The translations under genes and the position numbers were made by a program. From the NCBI RefSeq assembly GCF_021646685.1, contig NZ_JAKJHW010000002.1:186001-250000 (forward strand): a DNA stretch of 64,000 bases, in the 5' to 3' direction. The stretch comes from Pseudalkalibacillus salsuginis (GTDB lineage: Bacteria > Bacillota > Bacilli > Bacillales > Fictibacillaceae). Position 1 is the first letter of the stretch. Each line of letters begins with the position of its first letter. Positions 15,787 to 25,477 of the stretch are shown here, one piece after another. The notes beneath the pieces were generated by a model. The model was not told the DNA's origin and made no database searches. It saw nothing but the letters and a program-made list of their open reading frames with translations.

Positions 15787-16002
15787 TTATTGTTGAATGG
15801 TTAAAGGCAAGTACTTATTGATTTCGCGGATCGTTCCATCTTTGCGGTAAATGACATGTTCATAGCCTTTTTGCTGTGCTCGATACTTAGCCACTTCAAT
15901 TGCATCCTGTTGGGTAAGATGCGTACTAGAGGATCGGTAATTCCCGTCTAAAATATTTGCCCACTTCTTTCCTCGCTTTACGGTTACAATCATTCTAGAC
16001 AT
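15787..16002 (-). CDS. DUF2188-like small protein
   Basis: This 71-residue protein matches the DUF2188 pattern: an N-terminal strand (IVTVKRGKKWANIL), then LTQQDAIEVAKYRAQQKG and HVIYRKDGTI. The fold is thought to be a small beta-alpha-beta unit; function is unknown. AAAGGATG lies eight bases before ATG 16002. It is monocistronic. Confidence 0.75.
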   Translation of the reverse strand: MSRMIVTVKRGKKWANILDGNYRSSSTHLTQQDAIEVAKYRAQQKGYEHVIYRKDGTIREINKYLPLTIQQ

Positions 16003-16163
16003 TTTCCCACATCCTTTATCAATTATTTTAAGGTACTTTTATCCTACCACAGCCTGGACTACTGTTGTATTGGGAAAGTAGGTTGAATTTCATGCAGAAA
16101 AACTGCGTATTTAATCATAGATTTTCCCAATTTTTTTTGGTTGTTGAGGTCTAAGGTTGGATT

Positions 16164-16526
16164 TTACCAACATAAAGACAGCGTGATGTGAAAACAAGCT
16201 GCCGTATCATCAGGTTGAAAAGTGATTCGGATTCCATCTGGAGTCAGGTTTGTCGTGAAATCAGTCACGACTCCTGTAGACTTGATCAAATTATCGACCT
16301 TTTCATTCTCGTTCAACTCTGCCGCTTTTTTCAGTAGTTGTGCAAATCCTTTCTTTTCTGCCACAGCTTCCAGAAACCCCTGTAGATCCCTTGCTGGCCG
16401 TAAAAAGCTTTTTGCAGAGTGCTTCATTTTCGTCACGTCTTCTGGATCGGTCGAGATTGGAAGTCGGGGTACCCATTCGCCCCAGCCAGAATAACCCACA
16501 TCATAATCCCATTCTGAATTAGACAA
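16164..16526 (-). CDS. Hypothetical protein
   Basis: The 120-residue product (MSNSEWDYDVGYSGWGEWV onward) is soluble, with a Trp-rich N-terminus and a helical middle. Starts are ambiguous: TTG 16526 lies about 11 bases after AAGGA, and TTG 16559 lies nine bases after another AAGGA. I prefer 16526 because the sequence looks more natural from there. No family is recognised. Confidence 0.5.
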   Translation of the reverse strand: MSNSEWDYDVGYSGWGEWVPRLPISTDPEDVTKMKHSAKSFLRPARDLQGFLEAVAEKKGFAQLLKKAAELNENEKVDNLIKSTGVVTDFTTNLTPDGIRITFQPDDTAACFHITLSLCW

Positions 16527-16618
16527 GTGAATCACCGTCCTTTTCCACAATCTATTCAATCAGGGTTATCCTTGTTTCTTTTTCATACAAGCTTTTGAAA
16601 TAATTCATCATTGATTTA

Positions 16619-16692
16619 CACCAATAAAATTTCGATTTGCACCGATAAAATTCAGAATTCCACCGATAAATTTCCGAACTCCACCGATAAAT
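16619..16692. repeat. 21-bp tandem repeat, four copies
   Basis: CACCGATAAA-type units start at 16619, 16640, 16661 and 16682, an exact 21-bp period; the last is partial. On the minus strand each unit can encode a seven-residue FIGG-containing peptide, but there is no start or ribosome binding site. Confidence 0.85.
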
Positions 16693-16714
16693 GAGTTATG
16701 TCTATGTGTCAAAC

Positions 16715-16746
16715 CAAAAAAAGAACCGTCCTGTTGGAACGGCTCT
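16715..16746 (-). terminator. Terminator of the csoR-copA-copZ operon
   Basis: AGAGCCGTTCC pairs with GGACGGTTCT across a four-base loop and is followed by seven T on the minus strand, nine bases after the copZ stop. Confidence 0.92.
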
Positions 16747-16754
16747 TGCATGGT

Positions 16755-16958
16755 TTAATTCACATCATAACCTTGATCTTCTACAGCGTCCTTCATTTGT
16801 GCTTCTGTAACTTTACCTTCTTCATATTTTACATATGCCTTACCTTGATTCAAGTCCACTTCTACATGGTTAACTCCATTCAATTCCTGCAACGCATTCG
16901 TTACTGACTGCTTGCAATGGTTGCAAGTCATTCCCTTAATTTCGAGTGTCTTTTCCAT
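16755..16958 (-). CDS. copZ: Copper chaperone CopZ
   Basis: This 67-residue ferredoxin-like HMA protein has the copper-binding motif MTCNHC at 10-15, which binds Cu(I) through its two Cys. It delivers copper to the CopA ATPase encoded 26 bases upstream. Length and sequence (ALQELNGVNHVEVDL) fit CopZ of Bacillus closely. It is the last gene of the copper operon, with a strong terminator behind it. Confidence 0.96.
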   Translation of the reverse strand: MEKTLEIKGMTCNHCKQSVTNALQELNGVNHVEVDLNQGKAYVKYEEGKVTEAQMKDAVEDQGYDVN

Positions 16959-16984
16959 TTCCGTTCCTCCTATAAAATTTGTTT

Positions 16985-19408
16985 TTATAATTTCACTCTT
17001 TTTAGACGAAGAGAGTTACTTACTACTGAAACTGAACTGAATGCCATCGCCGCCCCAGCGACCCATGGGGCTAACAGACCGAGCGCGGCTACCGGTATGC
17101 CTGCAGAGTTATAAAATAATGCCCAGAATAGGTTTTGGCGTATATTCCTCATCGTCTTTTTACTGAGGGCTATCGCTTTAGTCAATAATGTCAGGTCTCC
17201 GCCGACAAGGGTGATATCTGCAGTTTCGATAGCAACATCCGTACCGGTCCCGATCGCAACCCCGATATCGGCAAGTGCCAATGCAGGCGCATCGTTGATC
17301 CCGTCGCCAACCATCATCACTTTTTTACCGTGGGACTGCAGTTCGCGTACCTTCTCAGATTTTTCTTCTGGCAGTACTTCAGCAAAAACACCTTCAATAC
17401 CGATCTGATCAGCAATCGCTTTTGCAGTCCGTTCATTGTCTCCTGTAATCATGTAGACATCAATTCCCATTCGCTTCAACTGGTCCATTGCTGTTTTTGA
17501 TGTTTCTTTGATCGTATCGGCCACCGCAACGAAAGCAACCAATTCCTGATTGGCCGCCATGAGCATGGCTGTTTTTCCTTCATGCTCCAATTTTTTAATC
17601 TCGCCTTCATATTCTGAAGTCTGGACGAGATGTTGTTCCATCAGTTTGCGTGTTCCGACAAGAACCTTGCGAGATGAGATATCTGCCACAATTCCATGTC
17701 CCGGTACTGCCTCAAAATGATCTGGTTCCAACATTTCAACCTGATGTTCCTCGCCATAAGCAACAATTGCATTTGCTAACGGATGCTCTGATCCCTTTTC
17801 AGCAGATACGAGCAAACTCAGAAAATCATTGTCCTCTTTCAATGGAATCCAATCCGTCACCTCAGGTTTCCCTTTTGTGATCGTCCCAGTCTTATCAAAT
17901 AATACTGTATCGATTCGATGGGTACCTTCTAAAAACTCTCCGCCTTTGAAAAGGATTCCCTGTTCTGCACCTTTTCCTGTCCCGACCATGATCGAAGTCG
18001 GAGTAGCAAGACCTAACGCACAAGGACAAGCGATGACGAGTACAGCGATGGATGCTTCAAGTGCTGTAGTAAGCTGCCCTGGTGCTGCGAATAGATACCA
18101 TATGAAGAAAACGACAACACTGATTGCTACGACAATCGGCACAAAAATGCCAGAAATGACATCGGCCATCCGTTGGATCGGAGCCTTGGATCCTTGTGCC
18201 TCCTCAACGATTTTGATAATGCCTGCAAGTGCCGTATCTTTACCAACCTTAGTCGCTTCAACCGTCAACGTGCCATTCTTGTTGATGGTCGAGCCGATTA
18301 CGGAATCACCAATGTTTTTTTCAACTGGAATCGATTCACCTGTGATCATCGACTCATCGATTGAAGAACGTCCTTTCATGATTTCCCCATCCACGGGAAT
18401 CTTTTCTCCTGGTTTTACAAGCAAATGGTCGCCGACACGAACTTGATCGACAGCTACTTTCCTTTCTACTCCATTTTCAATGAGGGTAGCATCCTTTGCC
18501 TGGAGATTGAGAAGTGATTTGATTGCTAGAGTCGTTCGGCCCTTCGCAAGAAATTCGAAATACTTACCTACTAAGATCAAAGTGATCAATATCGCACTCG
18601 TTTCAAAATACAATTGGGGATGGTAGCCCGGCCAGTAGGCACTCCTCAATGTTTCCAACAAGCTATAAAAGTAGGCCGCGGACGTACCTAACGCAACAAG
18701 CACATCCATATTGGCACTTTTATTTTTCAAGGCCCGATATGCTCCGACATAAAACGGGCCACCGATATAAAACTGCACTGGAGTCGCTAATGCGAATTGG
18801 ACCCAGGGGTTCATCAAGAAATGGGGCACAGGAATTCCTGAAGTGAAAGGCAAATGCCCAAACATGGTATACAATAAAGGTGCAGAAAGCAAGATGGAGA
18901 TCAATAACGTCCGTTGCTTTTTCTTCATTTCCCTGTCTTTCTTCTCTACTTTCGTACTTCTATCCTGTTTCACTTCTGCCTTGTACCCGAGCTTTTCGAT
19001 TTTCTGAAGAATTTCTTCTTCACTAACAACCCCAGGCTGTATTTCGATTTTACCCGTCTCTGTTGTTAAATTGACGTTGATGCTTTGGATGCCATCCATT
19101 TTTCCAATCACCTTCTCGATACGGCTTGAACATGCTGCACATGTCATTCCTTGAATATCGAGTTCTAGTCCTTCAGTCGGCACATCGTAACCAAGCTTTT
19201 GGATCCTCTTGATGATGTCTTCGGTTTTCACCGAATGCGGATCATACTTGATCGTTGCTTCTTCAGTCGTCAAATTGACGGATGCATCCACACCATCCAT
19301 TTTATTTAATACTTTTTCGATACGGCTTGAACAAGCCGAACAAGTCATACCTGTAATGGGTATTTTTTCGACTTGCCACGGTTTTTGTCTTTCTAGTGCT
19401 TCACTCAT
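16985..19408 (-). CDS. copA: Copper-exporting P-type ATPase CopA
   Basis: This 807-residue P1B-type ATPase has two N-terminal HMA domains with CSAC at 23-26 and CAAC at 90-93. It then shows eight membrane segments, the actuator loop TGES at 356-359, the transmembrane CPC copper site at 461-463, phosphorylated D505 in DKTGT, and GDGINDAP. It pumps Cu(I) out of the cell at the expense of ATP. It follows csoR by 19 bases and precedes copZ. The ribosome binding site is weak (GCAGGTG). Confidence 0.97.
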   Translation of the reverse strand: MSEALERQKPWQVEKIPITGMTCSACSSRIEKVLNKMDGVDASVNLTTEEATIKYDPHSVKTEDIIKRIQKLGYDVPTEGLELDIQGMTCAACSSRIEKVIGKMDGIQSINVNLTTETGKIEIQPGVVSEEEILQKIEKLGYKAEVKQDRSTKVEKKDREMKKKQRTLLISILLSAPLLYTMFGHLPFTSGIPVPHFLMNPWVQFALATPVQFYIGGPFYVGAYRALKNKSANMDVLVALGTSAAYFYSLLETLRSAYWPGYHPQLYFETSAILITLILVGKYFEFLAKGRTTLAIKSLLNLQAKDATLIENGVERKVAVDQVRVGDHLLVKPGEKIPVDGEIMKGRSSIDESMITGESIPVEKNIGDSVIGSTINKNGTLTVEATKVGKDTALAGIIKIVEEAQGSKAPIQRMADVISGIFVPIVVAISVVVFFIWYLFAAPGQLTTALEASIAVLVIACPCALGLATPTSIMVGTGKGAEQGILFKGGEFLEGTHRIDTVLFDKTGTITKGKPEVTDWIPLKEDNDFLSLLVSAEKGSEHPLANAIVAYGEEHQVEMLEPDHFEAVPGHGIVADISSRKVLVGTRKLMEQHLVQTSEYEGEIKKLEHEGKTAMLMAANQELVAFVAVADTIKETSKTAMDQLKRMGIDVYMITGDNERTAKAIADQIGIEGVFAEVLPEEKSEKVRELQSHGKKVMMVGDGINDAPALALADIGVAIGTGTDVAIETADITLVGGDLTLLTKAIALSKKTMRNIRQNLFWALFYNSAGIPVAALGLLAPWVAGAAMAFSSVSVVSNSLRLKRVKL

Positions 19409-19427
19409 GTGTACACCTGCTTTTTAT

Positions 19428-19727
19428 TTATGACTTTGAAAACTGTCTTACAATCTTCATCAATTCCTCAATATATTCATCGCCGTTACCCGATTCGATG
19501 GAATGTTTAACGCAAGTGTTCGCATGGCGTTCCATCAAAGAAAAACCCACCTGCTTTAGAGCAGAATTGATTGCTGAGATCTGGACAAGGATATCCATAC
19601 AATAACGATCCTCTTCAACCATTTTGTTCAGTCCACGAACCTGGCCTTCTATTCGTTTAAGCCGATTTTTTATTTTGATCTTTTCATTTTCTGTTCTTGG
19701 AATGATTGGTGAATCATGTTCTTCCAT
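19428..19727 (-). CDS. csoR: Copper-sensing repressor CsoR
   Basis: ATG 19727 (AAGGTGG upstream) gives a 99-residue all-helical repressor. The Cu(I) ligands known for the family are all present: C43 in DRYCMDI, H68 in MERHANT and C72. Copper binding releases CsoR from DNA and turns on copA and copZ. A candidate operator lies 40 bases upstream. The longer frame from 19745 is less likely. Confidence 0.95.
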   Translation of the reverse strand: MEEHDSPIIPRTENEKIKIKNRLKRIEGQVRGLNKMVEEDRYCMDILVQISAINSALKQVGFSLMERHANTCVKHSIESGNGDEYIEELMKIVRQFSKS

Positions 19728-19766
19728 CGTTCCACCTTCTTTCATGTTTTTCTTTACACTTCTTAC

Positions 19767-19785
19767 TATACCCCCCTACAGTATA
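19767..19785. promoter_or_regulatory. Candidate CsoR operator
   Basis: ATACCCCCCTACAGTAT, flanked by T and A, is a partly palindromic site with the C-run typical of CsoR operators, 40 bases before csoR. It would make the operon autoregulated by copper. Confidence 0.65.
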
Positions 19786-19946
19786 TTATTCAAGTATTTT
19801 GTTTGTGAATTTGGATTTGAGAAGGAATTGACTCATGGGAAAGAAGCAAGGAAAAGTCCATCAGGCAAGCGATCGACTAGAAGTACTCGTCCTTTAAACC
19901 GATGTTGGAAGCCAAGGAAGGGTCGATCCGAGACAACATTGCCAGT

Positions 19947-20058
19947 GAGCGCAAGCGTCCTGGTTAACCACGAAGGTTACTGGAGGTCCGACGAGGATAC
20001 CGCCGCTGCCGCTGGAAGACTGAAGTCATCCAAGTGGTTGGGCGATGGAGCTAGCATC
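19947..20058 (+). repeat. Dispersed GAAAAGCG...GGAGCTAG element, third copy
   Basis: This stretch aligns with the copy at 10111: AAGCG, GGTTAACCACGAAGG, GTCCGACGAGGA, CTGAAGT.ATCCAAGTGG and GATGGAGCTAG. The first bases are diverged. Confidence 0.82.
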
Positions 20059-20080
20059 GATACAAAATTTTTTATCTTTC

Positions 20081-20108
20081 AAAAAAGAAATGGGCATCTC
20101 CCCATTTC
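20081..20108 (-). terminator. Rho-independent terminator
   Basis: GAAATGGG and CCCATTTC flank a five-base loop and are followed by TTTTTT on the minus strand, directly after the methyltransferase stop at 20111. Confidence 0.85.
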
Positions 20109-20110
20109 CT

Positions 20111-21166
20111 TCATCTTGGCCTGGCAACAATTCCATTATGGACTTTCATGTAACCATGCCTTAAAATGTCAAATCCTGATTGGTAAATATACAACCCCAT
20201 TTGCCGTATATCCATTAACTCACGGTACGTATGGTTCATCACATCCGCCATGACACGATAATACATACGGGATTTCCATTGATTCCTTGGAGTTGTCATG
20301 ATTACATACCCTCCCGGCTTCAAAAAACGGCGATGGAAATCAAGGATCTCTTCTTTATAAGCGTCCGGCACATGCTCGAGTAACCCAACGCTGATGACGA
20401 TATCGAATTCCTTCCCGTATTTCAAGTTACGAATATCCTCTACGACATAATCGATGCTCATCTGGTGTTTATACCATACTCTTGGGCTTCCGGTCTGAGG
20501 ATTCGTCCCTAAGAAAGGATATGTATCTGGAAACTCAGCGAATCGGTTCGTCTTACAGAAAAGATCATAATCAACCATGACTACTTGTCCACCTGGGTAC
20601 ATCGCCTGCAGCTGCATCGCCTCGTATCCTTCTGCAGCACCAAGGAATAGAATGTTTGGCTTCTCAACATCAAGCCCTTCGAACAAAGCTTTTTTTCCTC
20701 TCGGATCCCAAATGCCGTCTTCGATACGGTGGATATAATTCCAGAGAGAAAGGCGGATCAGTTCCCCAACACTTTCTTGGATCTCATGCTTTTTGAATTG
20801 TTTAAGGTGGTTTATAAGATTTTCTTTTGCCTTGCTACGTTCTTTAGGCACATCTTTTACAAACCATTCATGGAAGGATCGGTTGAAATATTCCCAAGAC
20901 GTTTTAACCGGCATTGTTTGTTGGTGTTCTCTTTCCCAATTGGTCCGATCGACCGATATTGTCTTTATTTCGTAAGGCTTACCCACCTCTTTCCATGACA
21001 GCTTCGACCAATCTTTTACGAGATCAGCGTTAATAAATCTGTCAGCTAATTCATTTCCAGGATTCCTTAGATCGATACGATAACTGGACAACACTTCTGT
21101 ACTATCAAAATCCTTTTCACCATAAGGCATTCTTGATGTCTTTTCTTCCATATGAATGACCGCCAT
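20111..21166 (-). CDS. SAM-dependent class I methyltransferase
   Basis: ATG 21166 lies eight bases after GGGGG, giving 351 residues. The methyltransferase core occupies roughly the second half: ILFLGAAEGYEA (glycine-rich SAM loop), VVMVDYD (acidic residue for the ribose), DIVISVGLLEHVPD (motif IV) and FLKPGGYVIMTTP. The N-terminal 150 residues are helical and unfamiliar. The substrate is unknown. The gene has its own terminator and is followed by the repeat copy at 19947. Confidence 0.82.
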   Translation of the reverse strand: MAVIHMEEKTSRMPYGEKDFDSTEVLSSYRIDLRNPGNELADRFINADLVKDWSKLSWKEVGKPYEIKTISVDRTNWEREHQQTMPVKTSWEYFNRSFHEWFVKDVPKERSKAKENLINHLKQFKKHEIQESVGELIRLSLWNYIHRIEDGIWDPRGKKALFEGLDVEKPNILFLGAAEGYEAMQLQAMYPGGQVVMVDYDLFCKTNRFAEFPDTYPFLGTNPQTGSPRVWYKHQMSIDYVVEDIRNLKYGKEFDIVISVGLLEHVPDAYKEEILDFHRRFLKPGGYVIMTTPRNQWKSRMYYRVMADVMNHTYRELMDIRQMGLYIYQSGFDILRHGYMKVHNGIVARPR

Positions 21167-21265
21167 ATTGATTCCCCCGTCCATCACGTTCTTAAATTCC
21201 ATATTACACACAGCATATAAAACGAGTCAATGGATATTTTGGAATCTTCTGACTATTATTCGTTT

Positions 21266-22006
21266 TCACCGTTTTCGGGTGAAGACCCGGAAGATGATGA
21301 AAGCTGCTAGCATGATAGCTGTTAACATAGCGGTATTTTTTACAAGTGGAACATCTGTATGCTCGACTGCAATCCCAATATACGTCCAAATAAACACAAG
21401 GGGAAAGATCAAATCGTTATTTTTAAAGGAAAAGAAAATGGCTATGAAAGCACCTGCAACTATCAAGATGGACGTCCATGACATTTCAGAGAGCCCCCAT
21501 AGCCCCCAGTTGTTGTAATCGAGGATGATGCTCGCATTGATGATGGTCGCTATTGAAACCCACCCAAGGTATACAGAAAATGGCAAACGATCCATCAACC
21601 GGCGTCCAGACGAATGTTGGATCTTAAAATAAAGGATGATCAGCGATACTAATAAGCCGATCATGACAACAATCGTCCATTTGAAGTATCCATAATACCA
21701 TAGAACGACCCAGATCGTATTCAACAATGAGCTTAATACAAACCAAAGACCTGCCTTTTGAAATACGTTATGGTTCACGCTTTTCGGAAACAACAGATAA
21801 ACAAGCCAAACTGCTAATAAAGTATAAATGACAGACCAGAGGGAGAAAACATACCCAGCAGGGGTAAATAATACACCGAAACGTGCAGAGATCTCCCCTG
21901 TGGATTGACCGTTCAAGGGTCGGATGTTCCTATAGGCATTTACACCGATCATCAATAGATAAGATAGTACAGACAGTATGTATAAAACGATTGCTTTTTT
22001 GTTCAT
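21266..22006 (-). CDS. TspO/MBR-related membrane protein
   Basis: This 246-residue protein has seven or so membrane segments and TspO-like motifs: FTPAGYVFSLWSVIYTLL, NTIWVVLWYYGYF and PFSVYLGWVSIATIINAS. Classical TspO has five segments and about 160 residues, so this is the longer Bacillus type annotated as tryptophan-rich sensory protein. It follows the TetR gene by 39 bases and may belong to the ABC exporter operon. Function is unknown. Confidence 0.75.
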   Translation of the reverse strand: MNKKAIVLYILSVLSYLLMIGVNAYRNIRPLNGQSTGEISARFGVLFTPAGYVFSLWSVIYTLLAVWLVYLLFPKSVNHNVFQKAGLWFVLSSLLNTIWVVLWYYGYFKWTIVVMIGLLVSLIILYFKIQHSSGRRLMDRLPFSVYLGWVSIATIINASIILDYNNWGLWGLSEMSWTSILIVAGAFIAIFFSFKNNDLIFPLVFIWTYIGIAVEHTDVPLVKNTAMLTAIMLAAFIIFRVFTRKR

Positions 22007-22045
22007 TTTATCACCTACCTCTTACATACCTCTGACAAGTATGTC

Positions 22046-22702
22046 TTAGTCTCCCTTTCCCTCTACCCCATGTAAAATCATCTGAATCGTTTCTTCAATC
22101 GCCTGTTCCAAGTCCCAGTCGTTTTCAGGAAATAGGATGAACCTCCCGAACAATAAACCCATAATGGATGTAGCAGTAAATCGGATAATCGACTTCGGCG
22201 GCAGGTTGATCAATTCACCCTTTTCCTGGAATGGGATGATGATTGACTCAATCCTTGACACTACCTGGTCCATGACCTTTCGGCTAAAATGCTGTCTTAA
22301 CTCAGGATGGAAAGGTATTTCCTGGATCATGATCTTTACCACAGATAAATGTTCTTTTATGAAAGTAATTCGATTGTGAAATAAGGCTCTTACAAATTCC
22401 TCATAAGAATTGAATTCCTGTTTGAACACCTTATGAAAATCCTTTACGATCAAAGGTGCCATGAACTTCGCCATCACCGGCGCAACAATTGACAGCAGCA
22501 AATCCTTTTTTGTTTTATAGTGCCGGAATATCGTTCCCTCCGCCACCCCCGCTTTCTTTGCAATCTCTGAGGTAGACGAAGCAGCATAGCCTTTTTCTGC
22601 GAATACTTCTATCGATGCGATCAGAATCTTTTTTTGTTTTCCGCTCATCTTTTCTTCATCCATCAATGAGAAAAAATCATCCGCCCATTTGTTTAAATCC
22701 AT
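22046..22702 (-). CDS. TetR-family transcriptional regulator
   Basis: In this 218-residue protein the N-terminal HTH (about 22-70) reads KKILIASIEVFAEKGYAASS, then IAKKAGVAEGTIFRHYKTKKDLL, the classical TetR signature. The C-terminal domain is the variable ligand pocket. It lies 74 bases downstream of the ABC permease on the same strand and likely represses that exporter through the site at 24545. AAAGGAG is upstream of ATG 22702. Confidence 0.92.
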   Translation of the reverse strand: MDLNKWADDFFSLMDEEKMSGKQKKILIASIEVFAEKGYAASSTSEIAKKAGVAEGTIFRHYKTKKDLLLSIVAPVMAKFMAPLIVKDFHKVFKQEFNSYEEFVRALFHNRITFIKEHLSVVKIMIQEIPFHPELRQHFSRKVMDQVVSRIESIIIPFQEKGELINLPPKSIIRFTATSIMGLLFGRFILFPENDWDLEQAIEETIQMILHGVEGKGD

Positions 22703-22776
22703 ACGAGTAACTCCTTTATCGAACTTTACTGTTTGTCTACATATTCTTGGTTTCGTCTAAATAGTCGATACTCCTA

Positions 22777-23793
22777 TCAAAAGCTGCGGTATTTTCGTAG
22801 CGCCAGAATGTTTGCTGCTGAAAAGAGCAATGAAAACCCAAATAAAACAGCCAGATTTATCGCAATCTCCTCAAAACCTAGTCCCCTTATCATAACATCC
22901 CGCAGCGCATCTGCTGCATAGTAGAGCGGAGTGATCGGGCCAATCCAGCTGACCAAATCCGATATAGCCTCTAAATCGAACAATCCTGAAAAGAAAACTT
23001 GGGGCACAATCACAATTGGAATAAATTGAATGATCTGCAATTCATTATGAGCGTATGTTGATAAAAGTGTTCCGAGCGATAATGCCGTAAAAGCACAGAG
23101 CAAGGTCACAGCCAGAACCCAGATGAAATCTCCAATCATTAGAAGGTCGAGGACATAAATCGAATAAATGACGATCAGAGTGGATTGGATCAGCGTGAAA
23201 AAGCCGAACCCCAACAGATACCCGATAACGATCTCTGATTTTTTGACTGGGCTCCCCATCAATCTCTCTAATGTTCCTCCTGTTCTTTCTCTTAAAAACG
23301 AAACACCAGCGATCAAGAATACGAAAAAGAATGCGAAGAAACCGATCAATACTGGTCCAAAGTTATCAAAGCTTGTCATGTCTTCAGTACCATAGAAGTA
23401 TTCCACATCAGGCTTCATTTTTTGACCAGGTGACTGAATAGCTTGTTGGACAATATTCAATACCATCTGATTTGTTCCAGGATCACTACCTTCAAGAACG
23501 ATTCTCGGTTGATTATCCTCTAACGTAATCCAAGCGTCCAAACTGCCTTCCCTGAATTTTTGTTCAGCATCTCCTTGGTCCATTTCACTCACGGTAATTT
23601 TCTGCTCTTTCAAGAGCTCTTTTACCGGTTCAGGCACTTGCTCGATTCCGATCGATGGGACAGAATCTTCCCCATTGAATACGAGGGAGATGATCGTCAA
23701 GATCAGTAACGGCGCAACAAGCATCATCGCCAGTGTCCTTTTATCATGGAAGAATTGTTTGATAATCCGGACGGTGATTGCTTTAACCCTCAT
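22777..23793 (-). CDS. ABC-2 type permease
   Basis: ATG 23793, with GGAGGTGGG upstream, overlaps the ATPase gene by 11 bases. The 338-residue product has one N-terminal membrane helix, an extracellular domain of about 130 residues, and five C-terminal helices, the layout of the YhgE/LnrM/DrrB-type ABC-2 exporters. With the ATPase it should export drugs, lipids or peptides. The conserved GGTLERLMGSPV segment is visible. Confidence 0.88.
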   Translation of the reverse strand: MRVKAITVRIIKQFFHDKRTLAMMLVAPLLILTIISLVFNGEDSVPSIGIEQVPEPVKELLKEQKITVSEMDQGDAEQKFREGSLDAWITLEDNQPRIVLEGSDPGTNQMVLNIVQQAIQSPGQKMKPDVEYFYGTEDMTSFDNFGPVLIGFFAFFFVFLIAGVSFLRERTGGTLERLMGSPVKKSEIVIGYLLGFGFFTLIQSTLIVIYSIYVLDLLMIGDFIWVLAVTLLCAFTALSLGTLLSTYAHNELQIIQFIPIVIVPQVFFSGLFDLEAISDLVSWIGPITPLYYAADALRDVMIRGLGFEEIAINLAVLFGFSLLFSAANILALRKYRSF

Positions 23794-24517
23794 ATTTCCC
23801 ACCTCCATGATATAAAAAGACTTCTTCGATCGTTTCGGATTCCGTCTCTTCTTTTAATGAATCTGGACTTCCCACAGCAATGATCGCTCCCTCTCTCATC
23901 ATCGCCAAACGATCGCATTTGTCAGCTTCATCCATGACATGTGTCGTCACAAGAATCGTCATCCCTTTTTCCTTCAGCTTGTAAAGCTCATTCCAAATCG
24001 ACTGCCTAAGAACAGGATCTATTCCAACTGTCGGTTCATCCAACAAAATCAATTTCGGCTCGTGCAGCAATGCGACTGCCAGAGATAACCTCCTCTTCAT
24101 TCCTCCCGAATAATTACGTACCACCTTCTGTTTGTATGCGGTGAGATCGACCAGCTCCAGTACTTCCTCCATCCGCTCTTTTTGCTTCTTTCCTTTCATC
24201 CCGTACATGGCAGAAAAGAACTTAAGGTTTTCAAGTCCTGTAAGGTCGTGGTAAAGGCCATCGGTCTGTGCCATATATCCAATCTGGCGGATCAACCTAT
24301 GGGATGGCATCTTTTCGTTAAATAGACGAAGTTCTCCACTGGTAGGCTTTTCTATTCCAGCAATCATTTTTACAAGAGTCGTTTTTCCAGCCCCTGATGG
24401 TCCTAGCATTCCAAAAATCTCCCCGTTTTGCACTTCCAATGATGTTTTCTTTATGACAGTCGTACTTCCGAACGCTTTAGTCAAGTCCGTCAGTTCGATC
24501 ACCATTGTATTGTCCAT
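23783..24517 (-). CDS. ABC transporter ATP-binding protein
   Basis: This 244-residue ATPase has Walker A GPSGAGKTT, the signature NYSGGMKRRLSLA, Walker B LILLDEP and a following GIDP. It resembles the DrrA/CcmA-type exporters that confer drug or antibiotic resistance. The first gene of a likely four-gene unit (ATPase, permease, TetR, TspO-like). GGAGAGGTGG lies upstream of the start. Confidence 0.93.
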   Translation of the reverse strand: MDNTMVIELTDLTKAFGSTTVIKKTSLEVQNGEIFGMLGPSGAGKTTLVKMIAGIEKPTSGELRLFNEKMPSHRLIRQIGYMAQTDGLYHDLTGLENLKFFSAMYGMKGKKQKERMEEVLELVDLTAYKQKVVRNYSGGMKRRLSLAVALLHEPKLILLDEPTVGIDPVLRQSIWNELYKLKEKGMTILVTTHVMDEADKCDRLAMMREGAIIAVGSPDSLKEETESETIEEVFLYHGGGKYEG

Positions 24518-24544
24518 GACTTATCCACCTCTCCGGATAAAAAA

Positions 24545-24558
24545 TGAGTGATTACTCA
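24545..24558. promoter_or_regulatory. Candidate TetR-type operator upstream of the ABC operon
   Basis: TGAGTGATTACTCA has 5-bp inverted arms (TGAGT/ACTCA) around four bases, close to sites bound by Bacillus TetR-family repressors such as FadR. It lies 27 bases before the ATPase start. Confidence 0.6.
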
Positions 24559-24658
24559 CTTCAAAATATTCGTTATTATCCCAATGATTCCTCTTTGTTT
24601 TGCAATCTTTCCCCTCTGTCTTGCAAAACAGTAAAAAAGTATTATCTTTTAAACGAAC

Positions 24659-24685
24659 AAAAGCACCCGTTTCAACGGATGCTTT
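24659..24685 (-). terminator. Terminator after deoD
   Basis: AAAGCATCCGTT and ACGGGTGCTTTT form a near-perfect stem with a three-base loop on the minus strand, just after the deoD stop. Confidence 0.85.
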
Positions 24686-24694
24686 CTAATCCAA

Positions 24695-25402
24695 TTATTG
24701 ATTGTCCACTGCTGTATCGAGTGCAACCTCGATCATTTCATTGAATGTTTCTTGTCTTTCTTCTGAAGTAGTCGATTCCCCTGTAAAGACGTGGTCGCTG
24801 ACTGTCAGGATAGACAGGGCTTTTACCCCGAACTTGTTCGCTAATGTATATAATGCTGATGTTTCCATTTCGACTGCAAGGACTTGATAATCTGCTAATT
24901 TTTTCGCCAGATCCAATGTGTCATTGTAGAAGGTATCACTTGTGAACACATTACCGACCTTTACTTCTAATCCGTGTTCCACTGCGTTTTCATATGCGCT
25001 ATGAAGGAGGTCGAAATTAGCCGTAGGAGAATAATCGATTCCGAAACGGTGCTGATTGGATGATGAATCTGTTGACGCTGACATTGCAATGATGACATCA
25101 CGAACTTTTACATCCTTTTGGAAAGCACCACATGTGCCGACACGGATCAGATTCTTCACACCGTAATGATCCATCAACTCATGTGCATATATTGAAATGG
25201 ACGGGATCCCCATCCCCGTTCCCTGGACAGAAATACGCTTCCCTTTATAGGTTCCAGTGAATCCAAGCATGCCTCTGACTTCATTATAACAAGTCACGTC
25301 CTCTAAAAATGTTTCCGCAATATACTTCGCTCTAAGCGGATCTCCTGGAAGCAAAATCGTTTCTGCAATTTCGCCTTCTTTGGCCCCTATATGAATACTC
25401 AT
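24695..25402 (-). CDS. deoD: Purine nucleoside phosphorylase, DeoD type
   Basis: This 235-residue enzyme of the PNP_UDP_1 family has [14 protein letters not shown], the phosphate loop [14 protein letters not shown], the nucleoside-binding VEMETSALY and the general-acid Asp in VSDH. It cleaves purine (deoxy)nucleosides with phosphate to base and (deoxy)ribose-1-phosphate for salvage, as a hexamer in the cytosol. Length and motifs match Bacillus DeoD along the entire protein. It is transcribed singly. Confidence 0.96.
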   Translation of the reverse strand: MSIHIGAKEGEIAETILLPGDPLRAKYIAETFLEDVTCYNEVRGMLGFTGTYKGKRISVQGTGMGIPSISIYAHELMDHYGVKNLIRVGTCGAFQKDVKVRDVIIAMSASTDSSSNQHRFGIDYSPTANFDLLHSAYENAVEHGLEVKVGNVFTSDTFYNDTLDLAKKLADYQVLAVEMETSALYTLANKFGVKALSILTVSDHVFTGESTTSEERQETFNEMIEVALDTAVDNQ

Positions 25403-25477
25403 AAAATCATTCCTTCCTCTGAAATCTTATTCAATGCTGTAGCTGCTGTTCTGACGAACCAATGCAATACTCCATTA

